The notes beneath the pieces were generated by a model, which was not told the DNA's origin, did no database searches, and was given only the letters and a program-made list of their open reading frames with translations. The position numbers and the translations under genes are program-made. Of a stretch of DNA of 6,709 nucleotides, positions 1 to 5,659 are shown piece after piece (the first letter of the stretch is position 1; every line of letters begins with the position of its first letter). Origin of the DNA: an uncultured Rhodospirillales bacterium (GTDB taxonomy: Bacteria > Pseudomonadota > Alphaproteobacteria > Rhodospirillales > Casp-alpha2); NCBI GenBank assembly GCA_938074585.1, contig CALJEW010000019.1:1-6709 (forward strand), in the 5' to 3' direction.

Positions 1-356
1 GCAAGAATAAGTTCGCGCAAATAATTTGAGACCGCAACCACTGACAATACCTTTGTATACGGATAGGTTGTATTTGCGTCAATATAAAGCGTTCGCATAT
101 CAACGTTCCCATGCATGCTGACCGTATGTTGCGTTCCTGCAGGAATGCATATCGCGCCATCTGGGGGAACGACCCATGCTTCTTTTATAGTCCGCAAACG
201 CATGGTTCAGCTTACGGCATATAGCAGTTGGTCTCGATCGTGATCGTGCAGCGGTGTCTCATACCCATAATTAAAGATTTTCGACATGGCCCCAATCGTC
301 TGGGGGAGGTCTTGAAAGCCTAGGGGGGCAGTGCTGCGTTGGTTGTGAATTGACAT
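1..356 (-). pseudogene. AraC-family regulator, N-terminal cupin part, broken by in-frame TGA; runs off the window
   Basis: Read on the minus strand from ATG 356-354, this frame gives MSIHNQRSTAPLGF and then a cupin-like sensor domain: HDHDRDQLLYAVS, VVPPDGAICIPAGTQHTV, MRTLYID and LRELIL. From memory this matches the N-terminal ligand-binding half of AraC-type regulators. The DNA-binding helix-turn-helix half would lie beyond position 1. Codon 50 (209-207) is TGA, where the family usually has Gly in a sequence such as AVSGTMRLRT. The frame is otherwise open to the window edge, so one GGA-to-TGA change explains the break. The usual Trp of WIPAG is also Cys here (TGC). No clear ribosome binding site precedes the ATG. 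The gene is divergent from the MFS gene, a common regulator-transporter arrangement, so it probably once controlled that transporter. A sequencing error, or restart downstream of the stop, cannot be excluded. Confidence 0.8.
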
Positions 357-425
357 GGTCAGATTTGCCCAAGCGAAGTATCAAATTGGACTATTCTAGA
401 TAAAGATTGTCATGGCATAGCAATT

Positions 426-457
426 CAGACAATTATAGATTTATAAATCGCTATAAT
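426..457 (+). promoter_or_regulatory. Candidate promoter of the MFS transporter gene
   Basis: A consensus -10 box TATAAT is at 452-457, which would start transcription near 464 and leave a leader of about 23 bases. The best -35 candidate is CAGACA at 426-431 with a long 20-base spacer, so the promoter may need an activator. That fits an AraC-type regulator encoded divergently. Confidence 0.5.
432..457. promoter_or_regulatory. Nested inverted repeat with a perfect 12-bp palindrome; candidate operator
   Basis: GATTTATAAATC at 438-449 is a perfect palindrome. It is flanked by ATTATA (432-437) and TATAAT (452-457), which are also reverse complements of each other, giving a nested inverted repeat of 26 bp. 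Further inverted arms ATTGTC (406-411) and GACAAT (428-433) lie 22 bp apart, about two helical turns. A protein bound here would cover both divergent promoters. The DNA is AT-rich, so chance symmetry is possible. Confidence 0.45.
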
Positions 458-462
458 ATGAA
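432..462 (-). promoter_or_regulatory. Candidate promoter of the divergent AraC-type gene
   Basis: On the minus strand TATAAT lies at 437-432, with a weak -35 TTCATA at 462-457 (19-base spacer). It faces the plus-strand -10 across the 12-bp palindrome, so the two promoters overlap and would probably be mutually exclusive or jointly controlled. Confidence 0.35.
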
Positions 463-486
463 TGGCAAATATTAGGATTCTATATC

Positions 487-1752
487 GTGATCACCAGAGA
501 CCGAACCTACTTTTTACTACTTAATATTGGCCATTTTATGGACCATTTATTCACTCTCATTTTCGCAACGGTTGCAGCACTCGCATTGCACCGTGAATGG
601 GGTGTTGGATATGCAGCACTTTTGGCTTACGCGACACCGGGATTTTTTGCCTTTGGTTTGTTCTCGTTACCAGCGGGTTGGTTAGCCGATAAATGGAGCC
701 GCGATGGAATGATGTGCGTGTTCTTTATCGGCATTGGATTAGCCTCGATCACCACAGGCTTTGCTCAAACGCCCTTACAAATTGGCTGTGGTTTGTTCGT
801 TATTGGAATGTTCGCTGCGATTTATCATCCTGTTGGTTTAGCGATTGTCACCATGCGGTGGAAAAATACTGGAATGCGTATAGCTTCGAACGGAGTTTGG
901 GGTAATTTGGGTGTGGCAAGTGCGGCCTTGATAACTGGATATATGATCGATCATGGCGGTTGGCATATGGCGTTTATTCTGCCGGGCATTTTTTCGATCT
1001 TCATGGGCTTCGTCTATATGGCGTTTACATGGAATGACATCCATTTTGACCACACGACAAAAAAGCAAGAACCATCAACTTCTGAAGTCAATCAGTCGCC
1101 ATCGCATCGGACTTTGATTTTACGGGTCTCGGCGATTGTGTTCCTGACAACTGCAGTGTCATCCGTTGTTTTCCAATCAACGACGTTCGCACTTCCAAAA
1201 ATATTTGACGAGCGCATGCAGGGCCTTGCACTAAACTTATCCCAGTGGACAGACAGCGTTGGCGCATCAGGTCATGGTGATGTGGCGACTGTCATTGGTT
1301 CGTTAGCGTTTATTGTTTTTGCCATAGCATCAATGGCTCAATTAGCTGTTGGGTTATCGCTAGATCGCTTTGGCCCACGTCCAGTGTTTATGATTGTCGC
1401 AACCGTTCAGTTTGTTTTCTTTTCCTTAATGCCGGGGCAAGTTGACGGTGTTGCCTTGGCAATTGCATTTGGCTTTATGTTGGGCGCATTTGGTCAAATC
1501 CCGATTAATGATTTCATGATCGGCAAGATGGCCAGCGGGGCCTTCCGTGCTCGTATCTATGGGGTCAGATATGTGGTTTCATTTTCAGTGTTAGCAATTG
1601 CATTACCCTTGATCGCCTACGTTTATGCAAATTGGGGCTTTGATTCCCTGTTCCGCATTCTGTCTGGTGCGGCTGTGGTGATCTTTATCGCAGTGATCAT
1701 TTTACCCAAAAAACTACCAACTCCAGAAGCGCTTCCGGCTGCAGCTGAATAG
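487..1752 (+). CDS. MFS transporter, 12 membrane helices, FSR-like
   Basis: This is a 421-residue inner-membrane transporter of the major facilitator superfamily, a normal length for a 12-helix member. The first half ends near residue 180 and is joined by a polar loop (about 183-210, many Ser, Thr, Lys and Gln) to the second half. A motif-A-like loop GWLADKWSRDG is at 64-74 between helices 2 and 3, and a second copy, LSLDRFGPRP, is at 290-299. The GHFMDHLF segment (15-22) and the GVWGNLGVAS segment (136-145) resemble the fosmidomycin-resistance-like branch as I remember it. The substrate is unknown and either uptake or efflux is possible. The start is GTG at 487, supported by AGGA at 474-477 nine bases upstream and by the first helix beginning at once; the next in-frame Met would cut into that helix. 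It is divergent from the broken AraC-type gene and convergent with the ThDP operon. The reading frame is intact. Confidence 0.9.
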   Translation: MITRDRTYFLLLNIGHFMDHLFTLIFATVAALALHREWGVGYAALLAYATPGFFAFGLFSLPAGWLADKWSRDGMMCVFFIGIGLASITTGFAQTPLQIGCGLFVIGMFAAIYHPVGLAIVTMRWKNTGMRIASNGVWGNLGVASAALITGYMIDHGGWHMAFILPGIFSIFMGFVYMAFTWNDIHFDHTTKKQEPSTSEVNQSPSHRTLILRVSAIVFLTTAVSSVVFQSTTFALPKIFDERMQGLALNLSQWTDSVGASGHGDVATVIGSLAFIVFAIASMAQLAVGLSLDRFGPRPVFMIVATVQFVFFSLMPGQVDGVALAIAFGFMLGAFGQIPINDFMIGKMASGAFRARIYGVRYVVSFSVLAIALPLIAYVYANWGFDSLFRILSGAAVVIFIAVIILPKKLPTPEALPAAAE

Positions 1753-1766
1753 ATTTTGTATTGAGA

Positions 1767-1787
1767 AGGGGGGCTTTATGCCCCCCT
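1767..1787. terminator. Intrinsic terminator-like hairpin between convergent genes
   Basis: An 8-bp stem (AGGGGGGC at 1767-1774 with GCCCCCCT at 1780-1787) closes a 5-base loop. It sits in the 52-base gap between the stop of the MFS gene and the stop of the last operon gene, so it can serve both strands. The T-tracts are poor on both sides (ATTAATAA on plus, TTCTCAAT on minus), so it may be a weak terminator or act mainly as an RNA 3'-end stabiliser. Confidence 0.75.
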
Positions 1788-1804
1788 ATTAATAACCTGA
1801 GTTC

Positions 1805-3538
1805 TTAAGCAACCCGGTCGCCTTTTTTGAATTTTGCGGCCCGGTTATCAACACCTGGTAACATTTTTGCAGCATCGCGGGTGACGACTAAATCTAGAAT
1901 CGTTGGCCGGTCTTTTGTTGCCATAGCGGTTTTTAAAGCGCCTGCTAACTCTGCTGGGTCTTCAACCCGTATTCCCTGACATCCAAACACTTCAGCTAAT
2001 TTTGCGTAGTTCTGTTCATTCAAATCGCTGGACTGATAATTGCCTTTGCCATACATCAAATGTTGCAAGGCTTTGACGTATCCTGATGCCGCGTTGTTGA
2101 CGATTATCAGCGTGAATGCCAACCCCATGCGCTTGGCTGTTTCCAGCTCGCCCAAAACCATATTGAAACCGCCATCACCAGTGATCGAGACCACGGGGCG
2201 ATCAGGCGCAGCTAATGCCGCACCCATGGCACCCGGAAGTCCGTACCCAATGGATGCAAAGCCCCGGTCTGGCACGAACCCACGGCCTGCTTGTTTGGTG
2301 TCATACAATAATCCGCCCCAGTGGGCTGCAAACCCACCGTCTGCCACCAAAATGGCGTCGGCTGATAAGTTTTCGTTTAATTCGAGCAATACCCGCGCCA
2401 TATCAATGGGCTGTTCGTCTGAATTCATACGCGCCGATACGCCGTCGCGCCATTTGGTCATGGCAATAGGAACGGTGGCTGCGTAATCGGCATTTTGAGT
2501 GCCTAAGTCAGTGCGGATGTTTTGCACCGCTTCATGCAAATCTTGAAGACCTTCTTTGGCATCAGACCACAAGCGCAAAGCAGGTTTGTACGTTCTGTCA
2601 AACTCTTCGGCGACAATTTCCATATGAATTACGGTTTGTTCGGGGGCCGGAAGGCTATAGCGTTTTGTTGCGATTTCACCGAGCTTACATCCAACCACTA
2701 ACAAACAATCAGACTTTGCAATCAGATCATTTGCAATCCGGTCATAGCGCCCAAAAAGCCCAGCGCTTAATGGATCAGAACACGCTATACCGCCTTTGCC
2801 TGAAAGAGTGTGGGCTACGGGGATGTTGTTCGCTTTCGCAAATTGCATCAATTCATCGTGAGCAAAGCTGATGTGAATACCGCCACCACATAAAATCATT
2901 GGGGTTTTAGCGTTTGCAATCAGTTCAGCCGCTTTTACTAACTCTCCGCGTGCGGCGCGGGTTCGCATGCTGGGTGCTGTTTCGAAACACGCATCCACAT
3001 CAAAATCTTTAGGAACGAAATTGAACGTTCCGTGGCAAATATCTTCTGGGATTGCAACGACAACCGGGCCTGGACGGCCGCTGGTAGCAACGGCAAAGGC
3101 GCGGCGGATTAATTCTGGGATACGCTCGATCATTTCAACCCGCAAAAACTCTTTGCAAGCGGGTTTTAAAATGTCCGCTTGATTGGTTTCTTGGGTCATG
3201 TTTTTCCATGAATGAGCCCGGTGGGTATCGCCTACTAATACAACCATTGGAGACCCGGCGTTCAAAGCTTCAACCAATCCGGTAACTAAGTTCGTAGCTC
3301 CCGGTCCAAGCGTTGCGTCACACACACCAACCCGGCCACTGACTTTGGCATAAGCATCGGCGGCAAACACGGCGCAGCGTTCGTCGTTAATCAGGTTGTG
3401 GTTTAATTCCAATCGGCGAGCAGCATCATAAAAAGGAAGCAGCTGAAACCCACCCATTCCAAACATAGGGCCAATTTTAAAAGCTTGAAGTATCCGAACT
3501 AATGCTTCGCCACCGGTCATTTCATTTGTATCAGTCAT
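1805..3538 (-). CDS. ThDP-dependent enzyme, acetolactate synthase-type single chain
   Basis: This is a cytoplasmic ThDP enzyme of the acetolactate synthase/benzoylformate decarboxylase fold, 577 residues from ATG 3538 and close to family length. The N-terminal pyrimidine-binding domain (about 1-170) carries the cofactor-activating Glu at residue 53, in INDERCAVFAADAYAK, and the GPGATN loop. A central domain (about 190-335) with ILCGGGIHIS follows. The C-terminal pyrophosphate domain has GDG at 454-456 and NN at 481-482, with the usual 24 residues between them. It therefore should cleave or join a C-C bond next to a carbonyl (decarboxylase, carboligase or acyloin/diketone lyase). I cannot assign a substrate, and no small regulatory subunit gene lies nearby, which argues against biosynthetic IlvB. 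The longer frame from TTG at 3550 would overlap the beta-subunit gene by 11 bases. ATG 3538, one base after that gene's TAA, is preferred because GGA at 3548-3546 is well placed. It is the last gene of the operon. Confidence 0.9.
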   Translation of the reverse strand: MTDTNEMTGGEALVRILQAFKIGPMFGMGGFQLLPFYDAARRLELNHNLINDERCAVFAADAYAKVSGRVGVCDATLGPGATNLVTGLVEALNAGSPMVVLVGDTHRAHSWKNMTQETNQADILKPACKEFLRVEMIERIPELIRRAFAVATSGRPGPVVVAIPEDICHGTFNFVPKDFDVDACFETAPSMRTRAARGELVKAAELIANAKTPMILCGGGIHISFAHDELMQFAKANNIPVAHTLSGKGGIACSDPLSAGLFGRYDRIANDLIAKSDCLLVVGCKLGEIATKRYSLPAPEQTVIHMEIVAEEFDRTYKPALRLWSDAKEGLQDLHEAVQNIRTDLGTQNADYAATVPIAMTKWRDGVSARMNSDEQPIDMARVLLELNENLSADAILVADGGFAAHWGGLLYDTKQAGRGFVPDRGFASIGYGLPGAMGAALAAPDRPVVSITGDGGFNMVLGELETAKRMGLAFTLIIVNNAASGYVKALQHLMYGKGNYQSSDLNEQNYAKLAEVFGCQGIRVEDPAELAGALKTAMATKDRPTILDLVVTRDAAKMLPGVDNRAAKFKKGDRVA

Positions 3539-3539
3539 C

Positions 3540-4514
3540 TTATTTTCCAACTCGATTTAATGTTTTTTCAATAATTTGTTCAGCAGTAATGCGGACTTCA
3601 TCTTCCATGGTCGGCGCATAGCTAATGGGAATGCGCGGGGCCCCAATACGCAAAGGGGCAGACTTTAGATCAGAAAATACATTTTCTGTAACGGATGCTG
3701 CAATTTCAGCACCAAAGCCACCAACCTGAACTGCTTCGTGAACAACAATTAAATGCCCGGTTTTGCAAACACTCTCAAACACCGTCTTTTTGTCCCATGG
3801 CCAAAGTGTACGTAAATCAATGACTTCCGCATCGACACCTTTTGCAGCCAACCCTTCGGCGGCTTCCATAGATGTGTGGAACATAGCTGACCACGATACG
3901 ATGGTCACGTCTTTGCCGGGTCTTGCAACGCGGGCTTTGCCAATGGGCAAAATTTCGGCCCCATCATCAACCGGGCCTTCAAAATCCCATAGACTTTTAT
4001 GCTCTAGATATACAACCGGGTCATCGCAACGGATTGATTCCATTAACAAGGTTCTATTATCAGCTGGTGTTGACGGCATAACGACAACCAATCCCGGAAT
4101 ATGGGCGTACCACGCTTCTAATGACTGTGAATGCTGCGCCGCTGATGAACGCCACAAGCCGGACGGTTCACGCACCACCATAGGAACACGGGTTTGTCCG
4201 CCGAACATATAGCGGGCTTTGGCTGCTTGGTTGACCAATTCATCGACCGCACACAAAGCAAAGTCAGAAAACCGCATTTCAACAACCGGGCGGGTGCCCA
4301 TCATCGCAGCTCCAACGGCTGAACCTAAAATACAGCTTTCTGATATGGGCGTGTCGGCAATTCGATCTTTACCAAATTCAGTTTGTAATCCGTGGTATTG
4401 TCCAAACACTCCACCGCGGCCCAAGTCTTCGCCTAATGCCCAAACGGAGGTATCTTCACGCATCATTTCAGCTAAGCCCTCACGGCCCGCCTCTAAATAT
4501 GTCATCTGTTTCAT
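3540..4514 (-). CDS. 2-oxoacid/acetoin dehydrogenase E1 component, beta subunit
   Basis: This 324-residue protein is the beta half of a heterotetrameric ThDP-dependent E1 (pyruvate, branched-chain oxoacid or acetoin dehydrogenase type). The pyrimidine-binding domain (about 1-180) has GEDLGRGGVFG at 28-38, DTPISES at 54-60 with the presumed ThDP-activating Glu59, RYMFGGQ at 101-107 and the family hallmark AAQHSQSLEAW at 125-135. The transketolase C-terminal domain (about 190-320) contains VDAEVIDLRTLWPWD and HEAVQVGGFGAE at 259-270. It is about the usual length. Its ATG overlaps the alpha-subunit stop (TAATG), and a strong GGAGG at 4526-4522 sits seven bases upstream inside the alpha gene, so the start is well supported and the two subunits should be made together. 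The exact substrate class cannot be told from these motifs. Confidence 0.92.
   Translation of the reverse strand: MKQMTYLEAGREGLAEMMREDTSVWALGEDLGRGGVFGQYHGLQTEFGKDRIADTPISESCILGSAVGAAMMGTRPVVEMRFSDFALCAVDELVNQAAKARYMFGGQTRVPMVVREPSGLWRSSAAQHSQSLEAWYAHIPGLVVVMPSTPADNRTLLMESIRCDDPVVYLEHKSLWDFEGPVDDGAEILPIGKARVARPGKDVTIVSWSAMFHTSMEAAEGLAAKGVDAEVIDLRTLWPWDKKTVFESVCKTGHLIVVHEAVQVGGFGAEIAASVTENVFSDLKSAPLRIGAPRIPISYAPTMEDEVRITAEQIIEKTLNRVGK
3546..3548 (-). promoter_or_regulatory. Ribosome binding site deciding the ATG 3538 start
   Basis: GGA at 3548-3546 lies seven bases before ATG 3538, inside the end of the beta-subunit gene. It overlaps the alternative TTG start at 3550, which has no such site of its own. 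This favours the 577-residue product and translational coupling across the TAA-G-ATG junction. Confidence 0.5.
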
Positions 4515-5506
4515 TAGAAAGCCTCCGTTTGTGGGTTGCCAATATCTTGAACATCTTTGTACGCATCAAGGGCAGGGGGAAACGATGCGTCGCGGGCAAT
4601 TTTATACACCCGCGTCATTTCTGCCGTTGCTTCGTTATCGAACTTATCGAGTTGTTCGGCAGATACCCCATCTTCAACTAATAAATTACGGCACCGAGCT
4701 ATGGGGTCGTTTGACCACTTTCCATCCGCTTCCCCATCAGGACGATAGGCAGCAGGGTCTGTGCTGGTGTGACCTTCTAGTCGGTAGGTGAGGAAATGCA
4801 ACAAATGTGGACCACTTTTTTTGACCCGCTCAATGTAATCTTGGGCGGCTTGATCAACGGTAATAATATCGTTACCATCAAATGTTTCAGCCTTAATCCC
4901 CAAAGATTGGGCACGGACAACAGGGCCACCGCCTGCTGTTGTTTCTTTTGTGTGGGTGGTGGCTGAATAGCCATTATCTTCACAGATAAATAGGATGGGA
5001 AGGTTGTAAACTTTGGCCCAGTTCAAGCCTTCTAAAAAAGGCCCCCGATTGATCGCACCATCACCAAATATACAGACAACTATTTTATTTTCGCCTTTTA
5101 ATTTGATTGCATGGGCGGCACCAACCGCAATATTGATGTTGGCTCCGACAACACCGTTCGCCCCTAACATGCCAACGCTAAAATCAGCGATGTGCATAGA
5201 GCCACCTTTCCCGGCGCAATTGCCACCTTCTTTTCCTAAAAGCTCAAGCATCATAGCGCTTGGGTCGGCACCTTTGCTTAAGGTGTGGCCATGGCCCCGG
5301 TGGGTTGATAGTAAAATATCATCCTTGTTCAAGTTTTCACAAACCCCAACCGCTGCGGCTTCTTGGCCGATGGATGGATGGATCGCGCCCAAAACCAAGC
5401 CTTCGTTTTTGGCGTTAATAGCGGCGCGTTCGAACGCTCTGATCCGACACATTTGTTTGAAAAGTTGAGCGTAGCGTCGTTGATCGAAGTTTTTAGTAGG
5501 CATCAT
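4514..5506 (-). CDS. 2-oxoacid/acetoin dehydrogenase E1 component, alpha subunit
   Basis: This 330-residue protein is the ThDP-pyrophosphate-binding half of the E1 heterotetramer. Visible motifs are HPSIGQEA (43-50), STHRGHGH (67-74), GKGGSMHIADFSVGMLGANG (99-118), GDGAINRG (147-154 region) with Asp149 as a Mg ligand, and the closing EDNGYS (176-181) with Asn178. The alpha-subunit loop YRLEGHTSTDPAAYR is at 241-255. Asp149 and Asn178 are 29 residues apart, as in known E1 enzymes. The first Asn of the usual ENNGY is Asp here, which leaves the metal-binding second Asn intact. The HIADFSVGMLGANG segment and the length recall AcoA of acetoin dehydrogenase, but I do not assign a symbol. Two tandem ATG codons (5506, 5503) begin the gene. 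The nearest good ribosome binding site (5534-5530) is 23 bases away and fits an upstream out-of-frame ATG better. It is the first gene of the operon; no E2 or E3 gene follows. Confidence 0.92.
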   Translation of the reverse strand: MMPTKNFDQRRYAQLFKQMCRIRAFERAAINAKNEGLVLGAIHPSIGQEAAAVGVCENLNKDDILLSTHRGHGHTLSKGADPSAMMLELLGKEGGNCAGKGGSMHIADFSVGMLGANGVVGANINIAVGAAHAIKLKGENKIVVCIFGDGAINRGPFLEGLNWAKVYNLPILFICEDNGYSATTHTKETTAGGGPVVRAQSLGIKAETFDGNDIITVDQAAQDYIERVKKSGPHLLHFLTYRLEGHTSTDPAAYRPDGEADGKWSNDPIARCRNLLVEDGVSAEQLDKFDNEATAEMTRVYKIARDASFPPALDAYKDVQDIGNPQTEAF

Positions 5507-5519
5507 TATATAACTGCAT
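5493..5519 (-). promoter_or_regulatory. Possible 8-codon leader ORF overlapping the E1 alpha start
   Basis: ATG at 5519 opens an out-of-frame ORF reading MQLYNDAY and ending at TAA 5495-5493, so it spans the E1-alpha start codons. A GGGAG box at 5534-5530 is ten bases before this ATG, better placed than for ATG 5506. It could couple or limit E1-alpha translation. It may also be chance, since such short ORFs are common. Confidence 0.25.
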
Positions 5520-5529
5520 AAATCCGCAG

Positions 5530-5534
5530 CTCCC
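5530..5534 (-). promoter_or_regulatory. Shine-Dalgarno-like GGGAG in the ThDP operon leader
   Basis: AAAAAGGGAGCTG is the only purine-rich ribosome-binding-like sequence ahead of the operon. It is 10 bases from ATG 5519 and 23 from ATG 5506, an unusual distance for the annotated first gene. Confidence 0.4.
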
Positions 5535-5558
5535 TTTTTACATCAAATTTTTTTTGGT

Positions 5559-5587
5559 TTATTATCAAGTGACTGCCAGTTTATACT
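5559..5587 (+). promoter_or_regulatory. Candidate promoter of the duplicated-protein gene
   Basis: TATACT at 5582-5587 matches the -10 consensus at five of six positions, with a weak -35 TTATTA at 5559-5564 (17-base spacer). The -10 overlaps the left arm of the inverted repeat. The -35 is poor, so this is tentative. Confidence 0.3.
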
Positions 5588-5613
5588 TAATACTAGTTCT
5601 AGTGGGTTAAGTA
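5584..5613. promoter_or_regulatory. 30-bp nested inverted repeat; candidate operator between divergent genes
   Basis: Outer arms TACTTAA (5584-5590) and TTAAGTA (5607-5613) are exact reverse complements. Inner arms ACTAG (5592-5596) and CTAGT (5599-5603) are exact too, separated by TT. The two pairs share almost the same centre (offset by one base). Another TTAAGT occurs at 5640-5645, 33 bases from the one at 5607. The element lies between the ThDP operon and the duplicated-protein gene, overlapping the likely -10 regions of both, as expected for a dimeric repressor or activator site. It is too short and AT-rich to look like a terminator, and no T-run follows. Confidence 0.5.
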
Positions 5614-5632
5614 ATCCGCGACCCCCTGTCAA
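5604..5632 (-). promoter_or_regulatory. Candidate promoter of the ThDP operon
   Basis: A consensus -35 TTGACA is at 5632-5627 on the minus strand. The hexamer 17 bases on (TAACCC, 5609-5604) is a poor -10 and falls in the right arm of the inverted repeat. This combination would suit a regulated promoter. A long leader of roughly 90 bases containing an A-run (5555-5548) would follow. Confidence 0.3.
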
Positions 5633-5659
5633 TCACCTATTAAGTTAAATCGAACACTC

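Noticed and set aside
207..209. TGA read as Trp or selenocysteine, making the AraC-type gene intact
   Set aside because: Trp is encoded by TGG throughout the other genes, TGA ends the gene at 6490, the family has Gly here, and the other broken gene has TAA instead.
487..1752. Naming the MFS gene as a fosmidomycin-resistance pump (fsr)
   Set aside because: Only general similarity is visible; the family is broad and the substrate cannot be told from the sequence.
1767..1787. Hairpin as an attachment site or mobile-element end
   Set aside because: It sits between convergent stop codons with no duplicated flanks or recombinase gene; a terminator is the simpler reading.
2040..2486. 148-codon plus-strand ORF opposite the acetolactate-synthase-type gene
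   Set aside because: It lies antisense to the ThDP-binding domain, whose GDG...NN motif fixes the true frame.
3538..3550. TTG start at 3550 adding MENK to the acetolactate-synthase-type protein
   Set aside because: It overlaps the beta-subunit gene by 11 bases and uses a rare start, while ATG 3538 has a well-placed GGA and a one-base junction.
4219..4791. 190-codon plus-strand ORF opposite the E1 alpha/beta junction
   Set aside because: It is antisense to two strongly recognisable subunits, spans their junction, has low-complexity Ser/Pro/Thr-rich sequence and resembles nothing I know; it is a shadow frame.
5013..5468. 151-codon plus-strand ORF opposite E1 alpha
   Set aside because: Pro/Ala/Ser-rich mirror of a conserved gene on the other strand, without a ribosome binding site or known motif.
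1805..5506. Assigning acoA/acoB/ilvB symbols to the operon
   Set aside because: Motifs identify the enzyme classes, but not the substrate-specific subfamilies; no E2, E3 or small IlvN-type subunit is present to support those names.
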